NCBI GenBank assembly: GCA_044376365.1
Contig: JBILLA010000117.1
Coordinates: forward strand, 1 to 8,000
DNA length: 8,000 nucleotides
Reading direction: 5' to 3'
Source: JBIKWN01 sp044376365
Lineage (GTDB): Bacteria > Bdellovibrionota_C > UBA2361 > JBIKWN01
Shown: positions 1 through 6,546 of the stretch, piece after piece
Layout: each line of letters starts with the position of its first letter
Numbering within the stretch: the first letter of the stretch is position 1
Program-made: the position numbers and the translations under genes
The notes under the pieces: model-generated
Database searches by the model: none
Seen by the model: the letters and a program-made list of their open reading frames with translations, nothing else
What the model was told of the DNA's origin: nothing

Positions 1-63
1 CCAGATCCAGATCTTGCAGAATACATCTATCTTGGCCCCAAGATGGGTAATCCTTGGCGCTAA
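1..63 (+). CDS. C-terminal end of a convergent gene, product unknown (partial)
   Basis: Frame 1 is open from the first base to a TAA at 61-63 and would give a 20-residue tail ending in GPKMGNPWR. It would be the only plus-strand gene in the window, facing the minus-strand DUF4105 gene across a gap of about 39 bases with no clear terminator. An inverted repeat, ATCTTGG/CCAAGAT, lies inside the frame near positions 29-44, without a following T-run. Twenty open codons can arise by chance. The call rests on the amino-acid make-up looking protein-like and on the absence of a minus-strand gene here. I do not recognise the family. Confidence 0.4.
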   Translation, partial: PDPDLAEYIYLGPKMGNPWR

Positions 64-102
64 TTCAGATCGCCGCTGTTATTGAAATCTTTGCCCTGTA
101 AA

Positions 103-1107
103 TTACTCAATCTTTGCTGCGTCAGGATTAGGTACTCCGTCACGAATCATTCGGGAAAATGTTGCAGCATCTGATACGTCTTGTGCTCTCGAGTTAACCA
201 AGCCCTTATCCATAATCGTTTGCATCGGCAGGCGTTCATCTAAGCTTCCCACCATATAAAGGTACTCAGGTGTATAGCCACTTAAAAAAAGCCGCCAATT
301 ATAGCGAAAACGATCGGACCCAATTGCATCCTGAGCATTATAGAGCACTTGTGTTGTGCAATTCGTCGTGAGCGTATTATAGAATGCAGGATGTTCGACC
401 AGTGCATTGAGTTTTTTTAAGTACTCAAGGAATAGTTTGACCGCATTCTCTTGTATATAGTTGAGTCGTAAGAGGTAAACCTGCTCATTTGGTTGTCGAT
501 AGATGGTTCGCAGCCCGACAAGATCTCGTTCTTCAGCAACAACATAGATCAGTTCAAAGTTTCGAAAGAATCCATCAATCGTTGAATACGCTTGTGTTTT
601 TGTTTTCCGTACTTCAATCGAAAACGCTATATAATCTTTTTCTGCAAAACCAAAGCTTAGAAAGATATGGGCAATACTTTTGCCAGCCCAGTATGAAGCA
701 AACAGATCCATAGAGGTAAGCTCACTGAGGTGTACAGTTTTAGTGACATAGCGTTCATCAAAGTCAGTTTCTGAGCGATATAAGAAGTCTCGCACGTTAT
801 AGACGGTGACCTGGTCGCCTTCAATTTTAGCCCAGGCAGGTTTTGCAACATCTCGCTGCCAGTCACGATCGTTTGATGGTTCAAGGCGCGCCCATAAGAA
901 CATAACAGCAAGGAGTGCAGCACTACTAATGAAGCGATAGCGACGTGGATGCCACAGCGTTGCGAGCGTAAGGAAACCGACGATACCAGCAGCAGGAAGT
1001 CGTAATTGAGCATCAAAAATAGGAGAGAAGAGTGCCACCAATGAGCACCAACCACCAAGTCCTAAGAATCCAAGGCGCCAGGCAAGCGCAATAAGCAAAC
1101 GAATCAT
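103..1107 (-). CDS. Membrane-anchored DUF4105 (Lnb N-terminal domain-like) protein
   Basis: The 334-residue protein starts with hydrophobic stretches at about 4-30, 38-52 and 57-74, which look like two or three inner-membrane helices. A periplasmic DUF4105 domain follows from about residue 78. The domain's hallmarks are visible: PSNDRDWQ and DVA near 77-88, VYNVRDFLYRSETDF near 102-116, SYWAGKSIAHIFLSFGF at 138-154, ELIYVVAEERD near 185-195, and LTTNCTT at 246-252. His147 and Cys250 sit where this family keeps its conserved His and Cys, expected to form a thiol active site. In Bacteroides the family includes Lnb, which N-acylates lipoproteins; transferring that function here is inference. The ATG overlaps the stop of the upstream lipase gene (ATGA, 1104-1107) with no strong Shine-Dalgarno sequence of its own, so translation is probably coupled. 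Family assignment is firm; the reaction is not. Confidence 0.85.
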   Translation of the reverse strand: MIRLLIALAWRLGFLGLGGWCSLVALFSPIFDAQLRLPAAGIVGFLTLATLWHPRRYRFISSAALLAVMFLWARLEPSNDRDWQRDVAKPAWAKIEGDQVTVYNVRDFLYRSETDFDERYVTKTVHLSELTSMDLFASYWAGKSIAHIFLSFGFAEKDYIAFSIEVRKTKTQAYSTIDGFFRNFELIYVVAEERDLVGLRTIYRQPNEQVYLLRLNYIQENAVKLFLEYLKKLNALVEHPAFYNTLTTNCTTQVLYNAQDAIGSDRFRYNWRLFLSGYTPEYLYMVGSLDERLPMQTIMDKGLVNSRAQDVSDAATFSRMIRDGVPNPDAAKIE

Positions 1108-2993
1108 TTCTTTTTACGTTTTGTTGCTGCGGTTTCTCTTGTATGCACCACGTCTAGGTTGAGGTACAAGATACGCTTGATCTCTTGCACGGCAAGAGGA
1201 TGCGTATGAGCTGAATGATCTGCAGGAACAACAACCTCTGATTGCGCACCCTCAAGGTGCGAACTTGTATACAGCACAACACCATCAGAAGATTCTTGTA
1301 CTGGTCCTGATTTGCCTTCGTTTCCTATGATGGAGTGGAATGGCACCTCTCCTGCAACGGCAACTTTTGCAAGCACCTGTATGGCTGGGCTTTTTGGTGA
1401 AAGACCTTTCACGCTGGTTGGATCTTGACCTTCAAGTTGGCTTGCGAGTTCAGGCTTGAGTATGTTTTTGAGCTTTGAAGTAATGTTTATCGTCCTTTGA
1501 GCAATTGTTTTAGGAAGTGAAATTAAAGATTTTCCAATCCATCCAATCCATGACTCTGAAACAGGGCTACCTCGATGGGGTGTTGCAACAAAGATGACTC
1601 GATCAATGTACGGTTTCCGAATGAAGCTGAGCATCTCAGTGAGCTCTTTTTGTGAATCAACATCGAGTTCACGGAGCTTATCGGGGGAAGCTAAGACTGA
1701 CTCAGTGAGTGAGCCCGATTCTTTTGCAACTGCTGTTCGTGTGAGCAGACCACCCATACTATGGGCAATGATGACCATGCCACGCAATCCTTTGCCGTTA
1801 TTGATGGACTGTAAGTGATGTTCAAGTTCATCAAGTTTCTCGCGAAACGTTTTTGCATTTTCAAGGATGGGCAGGTTGGTTGGATAGAGGTAGTGCCATA
1901 CTTGGTAGTGATCTCGGATGTATGGGTCACCCATCAGATCGTTATGCAGGCTAATCCAGGTAGCTGGGCTAGAGAACAAACCATGGACAGTAATCAAAGG
2001 AATTTTCCCCTCTGCATACGGTTCGACTGAGTAAAACCCAGTATCCTGAAGCAATTTCTCATCGCCGCTAAACGCGTTGAATAATCCATCGAAATCACCA
2101 AGCCCTGTCTTTTCAACAATGCTTGCAAAAGGACTGGTGAAATTTGCTGCAAGTGGCATCGTTTGCGTTCCAATAGTCACCGTTGATGTATTGAACGCAT
2201 TATGAAATTCCATGGTTGCTTGAATACGATCGGATCCATTCTGAAACGTGAGTACTGCAGTGAGTGGCAAACAGGTGCCAACACGGGGCAGGTATCGATC
2301 CAGCGGTTCACTATCATTGCGTGCACGACATGCAGTGAGCGGCAGCCCCATACCATAGCGAATATGACGATTGGCAAGTCCTTCGGTTCCAATCAAAGCA
2401 GAAGCAGTAATGGTTTCATAGTTTTCTGGTGCTTCATATTTTTTATCGTGACGAACGCCAAGGGTAAACTGCTCATCCTTACCAACTTGAACGGTGCCAA
2501 TACTTGCTTCGTCCCATTGATTCTCTTTAAGGATCTGTAAGAGCGCGACAATCGAGCGAAGATAGTAGACTTTAAAATTATCGCATAAGAGATTGACGTT
2601 GAGTTTGCACTCGTCACTGAGCATCCCTTGGTATGAAAGGTATGCTGCTCGCAGGAAGTAGCCGCTTGCTTTTTTATCTTTGTCCTTTTCAAGTTCAAGA
2701 GCGTGACTCAGTGCTAATTCGCTCCCAACATAGAGACGTTTGAGTGGAACTTCGAGTTGTTCACTCATATGGCTGTAGAGAAAGTCACCACCATCTGCAA
2801 GTGCATCATCATTTGATAGCCCAGCCATACGAATAACTTGCTGCGATTCAGGACTGAGCTCGCCTGTTGTGAGAATATCTTTACGGATAGATTTAACGAC
2901 TGCCGTAGGATCCAGTGGAGAGGTTTTGATGCTGGCACATGAACAAAGACAACAAATTATTAAGAGTGATAAAGAGCGCATTATGGTGTTCAT
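1104..2993 (-). CDS. Lipoprotein alpha/beta-hydrolase, lipase/esterase family
   Basis: The 629-residue product begins with a short lipoprotein signal peptide. Its lipobox is LCSC at 16-19, so Cys19 would be acylated after cleavage. Residues 20-325 are a long N-terminal region of unknown role. The hydrolase core starts near residue 331 with PLITVHGLFSSPATW, where HG at 337-338 marks the oxyanion loop. The nucleophile elbow is AHSMGG, with Ser412; the first Gly is replaced by Ala, as in Bacillus LipA-type lipases. VIFVATPHRGSPVS (466-479) is typical of lipases and PGAP1-like enzymes. The triad is probably completed by Asp570 (SSDGVV) and His593 (ADHSAH). The substrate is likely a lipid ester or acylated envelope component, but nothing here fixes it. 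The start at 2993 keeps the signal peptide; Met5 (2981) is an alternative. The only Shine-Dalgarno candidate is a weak AGAG. It overlaps the downstream DUF4105 gene by four bases. Confidence 0.88.
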   Translation of the reverse strand: MNTIMRSLSLLIICCLCSCASIKTSPLDPTAVVKSIRKDILTTGELSPESQQVIRMAGLSNDDALADGGDFLYSHMSEQLEVPLKRLYVGSELALSHALELEKDKDKKASGYFLRAAYLSYQGMLSDECKLNVNLLCDNFKVYYLRSIVALLQILKENQWDEASIGTVQVGKDEQFTLGVRHDKKYEAPENYETITASALIGTEGLANRHIRYGMGLPLTACRARNDSEPLDRYLPRVGTCLPLTAVLTFQNGSDRIQATMEFHNAFNTSTVTIGTQTMPLAANFTSPFASIVEKTGLGDFDGLFNAFSGDEKLLQDTGFYSVEPYAEGKIPLITVHGLFSSPATWISLHNDLMGDPYIRDHYQVWHYLYPTNLPILENAKTFREKLDELEHHLQSINNGKGLRGMVIIAHSMGGLLTRTAVAKESGSLTESVLASPDKLRELDVDSQKELTEMLSFIRKPYIDRVIFVATPHRGSPVSESWIGWIGKSLISLPKTIAQRTINITSKLKNILKPELASQLEGQDPTSVKGLSPKSPAIQVLAKVAVAGEVPFHSIIGNEGKSGPVQESSDGVVLYTSSHLEGAQSEVVVPADHSAHTHPLAVQEIKRILYLNLDVVHTRETAATKRKKK

Positions 2994-3001
2994 AGAACTG
3001 C

Positions 3002-3030
3002 ACTCTAATTGAATTAGCTGTAACTTTCAA
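3002..3030 (-). promoter_or_regulatory. Possible sigma-70 promoter of the lipase/DUF4105 pair
   Basis: On the minus strand, TTGAAA (3030-3025) and TAGAGT (3007-3002) are separated by 17 bases. The -35 matches 5 of 6 and the -10 matches 4 of 6 consensus bases. The -35 overlaps the U-tract of the SYLF gene terminator. Transcription would begin around 2993-2996, at or next to the ATG, giving an almost leaderless mRNA. The alternative is read-through from the SYLF gene. Confidence 0.35.
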
Positions 3031-3058
3031 AAAAAAAAGGGGCCATATGGCCCCCTTT
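3029..3058 (-). terminator. Intrinsic terminator after the SYLF-domain gene
   Basis: A perfect inverted repeat, GGGGCCAT/ATGGCCCC (3039-3054), is followed on the minus strand by ten T residues (3038-3029). The stem can extend into flanking A/T pairs around one bulged C. It lies about 31 bases past the SYLF stop codon and separates that gene from the lipase gene. On the plus strand only three Ts follow, so it should act mainly on minus-strand transcripts. Confidence 0.93.
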
Positions 3059-3089
3059 GTGTGTGCTCAAGACGAGCATACAACTAACC

Positions 3090-3668
3090 TTAGTCAGGCT
3101 TAATGCGGGTAATCTTTGATCCTTGAATACCGAGACCAGCCATGAGTCCTTTTTGTCCAAAGAAGAATGCATAAACACCTTCACGGAGGGTTGTTGAGGA
3201 AAGAGAGTTTGCCATGCCCTGATCCCAAATAGTGATATTTGGGCCAACTCCAACTTCCCAACCTTCCGAAGCATCGAGGTATGAAAGATCTTTATCGCTC
3301 ATAAAAAACATAGCATAGCTAAACTTTTGTACCCCAGCTTGAAGCCCAAAGGAGCCAGCAGCAATGTTGTAGTATCCAGCGACACGACCTTCTTTAAATA
3401 AAACGCCTTTACCGTATTGTCCACCAACAACAAAACCACCCTTAGTAATTGAAGGGAAGACAAGAATCCCTTTCGCTTTCTCACCAAGTACCTTGGCGCT
3501 TGATGTTGAGCTATAGAGTTTGGTGAGTGCTTCACGAGCATCTGCTTCCATTTCATAAGCTTTTTCGTGACTATGTTTATTTGGTCCAGCATCAGCAGTG
3601 AGTACTCCTGTACTGAGTTGAAGCGCGACAGTAGCAATAGTGAGTGTTATAGAGTGTAGATATTTCAT
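3090..3668 (-). CDS. Secreted SYLF/YSC84-domain lipid-binding protein
   Basis: The 192-residue protein has an N-terminal signal peptide with a hydrophobic core at about 6-23 and a likely signal peptidase I site after ADA (Ala27). The mature part is a SYLF (YSC84, formerly DUF500) domain from about 40 to 190. Diagnostic stretches are KAKGILVFPSITKGGFVVGGQYGKGVL (64-90), GYYNIAAGSFGLQAGVQ (98-114) and GLMAGLGIQGSKITRI (174-189). SYLF domains in eukaryotes bind phosphoinositides and actin. Bacterial members are small secreted or periplasmic proteins whose role is poorly defined, so lipid binding is a family-level guess. The ATG at 3668 has a good Shine-Dalgarno sequence. The gene is bracketed by the metK terminator and its own terminator, which makes it a single-gene unit. 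Confidence 0.9.
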   Translation of the reverse strand: MKYLHSITLTIATVALQLSTGVLTADAGPNKHSHEKAYEMEADAREALTKLYSSTSSAKVLGEKAKGILVFPSITKGGFVVGGQYGKGVLFKEGRVAGYYNIAAGSFGLQAGVQKFSYAMFFMSDKDLSYLDASEGWEVGVGPNITIWDQGMANSLSSTTLREGVYAFFFGQKGLMAGLGIQGSKITRIKPD

Positions 3669-3677
3669 AGCAAGGTT

Positions 3678-3684
3678 CTCCTTC
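3678..3684 (-). promoter_or_regulatory. Ribosome binding site of the SYLF gene
   Basis: The minus strand reads GAAGGAG nine bases before the ATG at 3668, which fixes that start. The rest of the short leader, up to the metK terminator, holds a 10-base palindrome GCGATATCGC (3704-3713) but no convincing -35/-10 pair. Confidence 0.75.
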
Positions 3685-3732
3685 GTTAACGGCTCATCCT
3701 AGTGCGATATCGCTTCTATTACCAGCATGAAT

Positions 3733-3763
3733 AAAAAAAAGGCGCCCATCGCTGGACGCCTTT
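3733..3763 (-). terminator. Intrinsic terminator after metK
   Basis: On the minus strand AAAGGCGTCC and GGGCGCCTTT form a ten-pair stem with one G-U pair and a six-base loop (3763-3738). The T-run continues to 3733, giving eight consecutive Ts. It lies about 33 bases beyond the metK stop. Confidence 0.93.
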
Positions 3764-3796
3764 TCAGGAAGCGCTGCAGAGAGCAGCAATAAAACC

Positions 3797-4972
3797 TTAT
3801 TTGAGGGCACTTTTGAGTGCTTCAACTTTATCAGTTTTTTCCCAGCTAAAGAGCCCACTGTTGCTCGCTTCACGGCCAAAGTGACCATAGCTTGCAGTTG
3901 GCTGATAGATAGGACGAAGTAAGTTTAAGCTGTCGATAATACCACGTGGTGTAAGATCGAAGACTTCTGAAACTGCAGCAGAAATTTTTGCTTCTGGAGC
4001 AGTGCCAGTGCCATAGGTGTTTACATAGATTGAAACAGGCTTTGCAACACCGATTGCGTACGCAACTTGTACTTCACACTTCGATGCAAGGCCAGCAGCA
4101 ACAATGTTTTTCGCAATGTAACGTGCAGCGTATGCAGCAGAGCGGTCAACCTTTGTTGGATCCTTACCAGAGAATGCACCACCACCGTGACGAGCATATC
4201 CACCGTAGGTATCAACGATGATTTTGCGTCCTGTAAGACCACAGTCACCAACTGGTCCACCGATAACGAAACGACCTGTTGGGTTAACAAGGTACTTTGT
4301 GTTTTTATCGAGGAGGTTGGTTGGTATGACTTCAGGAATCACTTGATTCACAACAAGGTCATGAAGTTGTTGTAAGGTTGCAGCTTCAGTATGTTGCGTT
4401 GAAAGAACGATAGTATCAATTCTTGATGGCTTACCGTTTTTGTATTCAACAGAGACCTGAGACTTTGCATCAGGACGAAGCGCTGTATTCTTGTCTGAAC
4501 GACGAATATCAGAGAGCTTCTTTAGGATGCGGTGTGAAAGAGCGATAGGAAGCGGCATAAGCTCTGGTGTTTCATCGCACGCAAAGCCGAACATAAGACC
4601 TTGGTCACCAGCGCCTTGCTCTTTGTATTCACCTTCGCCTTCGGTAACACCTTGGCTAATGTCTTGAGATTGGTGGCTGATGAACGTGAGGATAGAAGCG
4701 CCGTCAGCATCAAAGCCAAGAGCAGGATCGGTATATCCAATCTCTCTGATGACTTGACGAGCAATCGCTTCGTAATCAACTTTAGTATTTGAAGTAATCT
4801 CACCCGCAAGGATAACGGTAGAGTTTTTTACAAGTGCTTCACATGCAACACGGCTTTTTGGGTCGCCTTTCAAGTGAGCATCAAGGACTGCATCGCTTAA
4901 TTGGTCACAAATTTTATCAGGGTGTCCTTCTGAAACAGATTCAGAGGTAAAAATATAGTCGTTCGATTCCAT
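3797..4972 (-). CDS. metK: S-adenosylmethionine synthetase
   Basis: MetK makes S-adenosylmethionine, the main methyl donor, from methionine and ATP in the cytoplasm, releasing phosphate and pyrophosphate. The 391-residue length is normal for bacterial MetK. Key motifs are all present: the N-terminal FTSESVSEGHPDKICDQ (8-24), the methionine/ATP signature GAGDQGLMFGFA (120-131, with Phe where Tyr is usual), DAKSQVSVEY (168-177), and the P-loop-like GGGAFSGKD (263-271). The C-terminal GHFGRE (363-368) is also normal, so the enzyme looks intact. The ATG at 4972 is supported by GGAG (4984-4981) eight bases upstream. The gene has a long structured leader and its own terminator, so it is probably transcribed separately from rapZ, although read-through from rapZ is possible. 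Confidence 0.98.
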   Translation of the reverse strand: MESNDYIFTSESVSEGHPDKICDQLSDAVLDAHLKGDPKSRVACEALVKNSTVILAGEITSNTKVDYEAIARQVIREIGYTDPALGFDADGASILTFISHQSQDISQGVTEGEGEYKEQGAGDQGLMFGFACDETPELMPLPIALSHRILKKLSDIRRSDKNTALRPDAKSQVSVEYKNGKPSRIDTIVLSTQHTEAATLQQLHDLVVNQVIPEVIPTNLLDKNTKYLVNPTGRFVIGGPVGDCGLTGRKIIVDTYGGYARHGGGAFSGKDPTKVDRSAAYAARYIAKNIVAAGLASKCEVQVAYAIGVAKPVSIYVNTYGTGTAPEAKISAAVSEVFDLTPRGIIDSLNLLRPIYQPTASYGHFGREASNSGLFSWEKTDKVEALKSALK

Positions 4973-5021
4973 TATGTAATCTCCATAACAAACTGCGAAG
5001 AAACATGAGCCGACGTCGCTT

Positions 5022-5199
5022 AAAAAACTCTCTCAAAAATAGCGTAACGAACAATCTCGTATGTTTCTCCACGGGTTAGTGGATACCTCCAGCCTCTGTT
5101 CTGTTCGCGTTCTAAAGAGACTGATAGGTCATTTTCCATTCGTTATTTTGCGTAAAGTACGTCGCGAAAAAATCGCAAAAAACGGTGAGAGTTTTGGAA
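5022..5199 (-). ncRNA. Structured leader RNA or small RNA upstream of metK, class unknown
   Basis: This part of the 283-base rapZ-metK gap can fold extensively on the minus strand. The ends pair perfectly over nine bases: AAAACTCTC (5195-5187) with GAGAGTTTT (5032-5024), and the T-run continues to 5022. Inside, CGTTTTTTGCG (5184-5174) pairs with CGCAAAATAACG (5152-5141), giving eleven pairs and one bulge. CAGTCTCT (5123-5116) pairs with AGAGGCTG (5097-5090), extended by ACCT/AGGT (5129-5126 with 5088-5085). TCCAC (5083-5079) pairs with GTGGA (5072-5068) around a six-base loop. No long minus-strand reading frame crosses it. I see no SAM-I, SAM-II or SAH riboswitch core, and no tmRNA, SRP or RNase P motif. 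It could be a metK 5' regulatory element or a separate RNA of about 175 bases. The pairings were found by eye and have not been tested by an energy calculation. Confidence 0.45.
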
Positions 5200-5205
5200 G
5201 TCATA

Positions 5206-5234
5206 ATTGTCGCTTGAATGGTCCCCCTGGTCAA
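5206..5234 (-). promoter_or_regulatory. Likely sigma-70 promoter for metK and its structured leader
   Basis: Minus strand TTGACC (5234-5229, 5 of 6 to consensus) is 17 bases from GACAAT (5211-5206, 4 of 6). Transcription would start near 5199, just before the 5' arm of the long-range stem described for the leader. A short CCCTG/CAGGG inverted repeat (5243-5225) overlaps the -35. It has no T-run, so it is not a rapZ terminator. Confidence 0.5.
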
Positions 5235-5255
5235 CCTACAGGGATGCTTTTCGAC

Positions 5256-6134
5256 TTATTTCTCTTTGTCGCGGTGCTTGGCGCTAACGAGGTAGAGCGG
5301 GCTATCGAATGACTTTGACAGGCTCTCTGCAATGGCAACGCTGCGGTGCTTGCCACCAGTGCAGCCAATGCCGACGTTAAGGTACTGCTTGCCTGCATTA
5401 ATGTAGAGGGGTAGGGAAAAAGTGAGCAGATCAAGGTATTTATCCATGAATTGCTGACACGATGGATTGGTCAATACAAATGAGGCGACAGCTGCGTCCA
5501 TGCCATCTTTATCGCGAAGCTCTGTAATAAAGTAGGGATTTGGCAGGAAACGAGCATCCATAATAATGTCGCAGTCGCTGGGTAGCCCGTATTTAAAACC
5601 AAATGAGAGAAAATTAAGACGGAAAAGATGCTCTGGTGAGAATGCAATAGTCTCAATGAATGTTACCAAAGTTCGTCGCAGTTCATGGATGTTCCAGTTG
5701 GTCGTGTCGAGGAGGAGGCTTGCGCGATCACGAAACAGGCTTAGCCGAGTGCGCTCACGAATAATTGCATCTTCAAGAGTTTTATCGCGTGTGGGATCAA
5801 AACAGGGATGCGGACGCCTTGTTTCGCTATAGCGTCGCACAATAACTGCATCTGCGCAGTCGATGTAAATAGAAGTAACTTTAGTCTCTTTATGTGTCGC
5901 CGAAATTGTATCGATGAACTTCAGCAGCGTTTCTAGTTTTTCAGTTGAATTAATATCGGGCAGAATCGCAAGCTTCTGATAGCGGACAGGATCTTTCTGA
6001 GCAACCTCAAGAAAACTTGGCAGCAGCTCAACGGGAACATTTTCAATATTAAAGTAGCCGAAATCTGCAAGCGCATCGAGTGCTTTGGATTTGCCAGCAC
6101 CCGATGTGCCTACTAAAAAGATAAGAGATTGCAC
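5256..6134 (-). CDS. rapZ: RapZ/YvcJ-family nucleotide-binding RNase adaptor
   Basis: RapZ-family proteins bind ATP/GTP. In E. coli, RapZ senses glucosamine-6-phosphate and hands the small RNA GlmZ to RNase E, which controls GlmS and cell-wall precursor supply. The 292-residue length fits. Visible marks are the Walker A motif GTSGAGKS (9-16), GYFNIENVPVELLP (26-39), a Walker B-like stretch IYIDCAD (89-95) followed by RRYSETRRPHP (100-110), LSFGFKYGLP (176-185), DARFLPNPY (193-201), and the C-terminal signature GCTGGKHRSVAIAE (257-270). The start is GTG at 6134. No Shine-Dalgarno sequence is visible, and the frame is closed a short way upstream, so no better start exists. With only 17 bases after the hpf stop, translation probably depends on hpf. 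Whether GlmZ/GlmY-type RNAs exist in this organism cannot be seen. Confidence 0.95.
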   Translation of the reverse strand: MQSLIFLVGTSGAGKSKALDALADFGYFNIENVPVELLPSFLEVAQKDPVRYQKLAILPDINSTEKLETLLKFIDTISATHKETKVTSIYIDCADAVIVRRYSETRRPHPCFDPTRDKTLEDAIIRERTRLSLFRDRASLLLDTTNWNIHELRRTLVTFIETIAFSPEHLFRLNFLSFGFKYGLPSDCDIIMDARFLPNPYFITELRDKDGMDAAVASFVLTNPSCQQFMDKYLDLLTFSLPLYINAGKQYLNVGIGCTGGKHRSVAIAESLSKSFDSPLYLVSAKHRDKEK

Positions 6135-6151
6135 AGAACAGAACCAGAGGA

Positions 6152-6466
6152 CTATGCGTGATGCTCAGTGAGCTTTTCTTTATGCTTTCTTAGCTGTTGT
6201 GAGAGTGATCCAACAAGAGCATCAATCGATGCATAGAGATCTTCTGACTCTTCTTTCGCTTTGAAATCATGACCGTCTGCATGAAATGATGCTTCTGCGA
6301 TCTGTCGATTCTTTTCAAGTCTTAGAATGGCGTGTACTTCAGTAGGATTATGAACGAATTTTCCAAGCGCAGTTGAAAGTTTTTCAGTTGCGTATGCTTT
6401 GAGAGCTTCTGTACTGTCGGTGTTTTTAAAGGTAACGCTGACATGTACGAGGTGGGTGTTTGGCAT
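6152..6466 (-). CDS. hpf: Short ribosome hibernation-promoting factor
   Basis: HPF/YfiA-family proteins bind the 30S decoding region in stationary phase or starvation and help form inactive 100S dimers. The 104-residue product is a single S30AE domain, the short form without the C-terminal dimerisation domain of long HPF. Recognisable parts are HVSVTFKNTDSTEALKAYA (8-26), the strand HAILRLEKN (45-53), EASFHADGHDFKAKEESEDLYASIDAL (58-84) and the basic helix QLRKHKEKL (91-99). The start at 6466 is chosen over an in-frame ATG at 6517 because AAGGAG lies eight bases upstream of 6466 and the family begins at this point. The gene sits between rpoN and rapZ, its usual company; ptsN, often found next to it, is absent here. 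Confidence 0.95.
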   Translation of the reverse strand: MPNTHLVHVSVTFKNTDSTEALKAYATEKLSTALGKFVHNPTEVHAILRLEKNRQIAEASFHADGHDFKAKEESEDLYASIDALVGSLSQQLRKHKEKLTEHHA

Positions 6467-6474
6467 GATGTAAA

Positions 6475-6480
6475 CTCCTT
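6475..6480 (-). promoter_or_regulatory. Ribosome binding site deciding the hpf start
   Basis: Minus strand AAGGAG stands eight bases before the ATG at 6466. It selects this start over the in-frame ATG at 6517, which would add 17 residues unlike the family. Confidence 0.88.
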
Positions 6481-6546
6481 TTAAGCTTGGATGAGACCTG
6501 TAAGACGAACGGTCCACGTAATTGTGAAGCTCGCTTACATTCTTTT

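Noticed and set aside
1341..1356. TGGCACCTCTCCTGCA, close to a sigma-54 -24/-12 promoter with correct GG-N10-GC spacing on the plus strand
   Set aside because: It lies inside the lipase coding sequence on the opposite strand, with no plus-strand gene downstream. It is best explained as a chance match.
2202..2540. A 112-codon plus-strand frame opposite the lipase gene
   Set aside because: It is a shadow of the lipase coding frame, with no ribosome binding site, signal peptide logic or recognisable domain.
5022..5199. 6S RNA, suggested by the length and the paired 5' and 3' ends
   Set aside because: The typical long rod with one central open bubble is not evident; the internal hairpins branch instead, and no sequence similarity to known 6S RNA is apparent.
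5225..5243. CCCTG/CAGGG inverted repeat as a rapZ terminator
   Set aside because: The stem has only five pairs and no T-run follows on the minus strand; it also overlaps the likely metK -35 element.
4973..5255. Known SAM or SAH riboswitch upstream of metK
   Set aside because: I looked for the conserved cores of the SAM-I, SAM-II and SAH classes on the minus strand and found none. A covariance-model search is still needed to exclude a divergent member.
5061..5312. An 83-codon plus-strand frame over the metK leader and the rapZ 3' end
   Set aside because: It runs antisense to the conserved rapZ C-terminus and through the hairpin region, has no recognisable protein features, and no ribosome binding site stands out.
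6467..6517. N-terminal extension of hpf from the ATG at 6517
   Set aside because: The extra 17 residues do not resemble the family, and the strong ribosome binding site at 6475-6480 points to the start at 6466.
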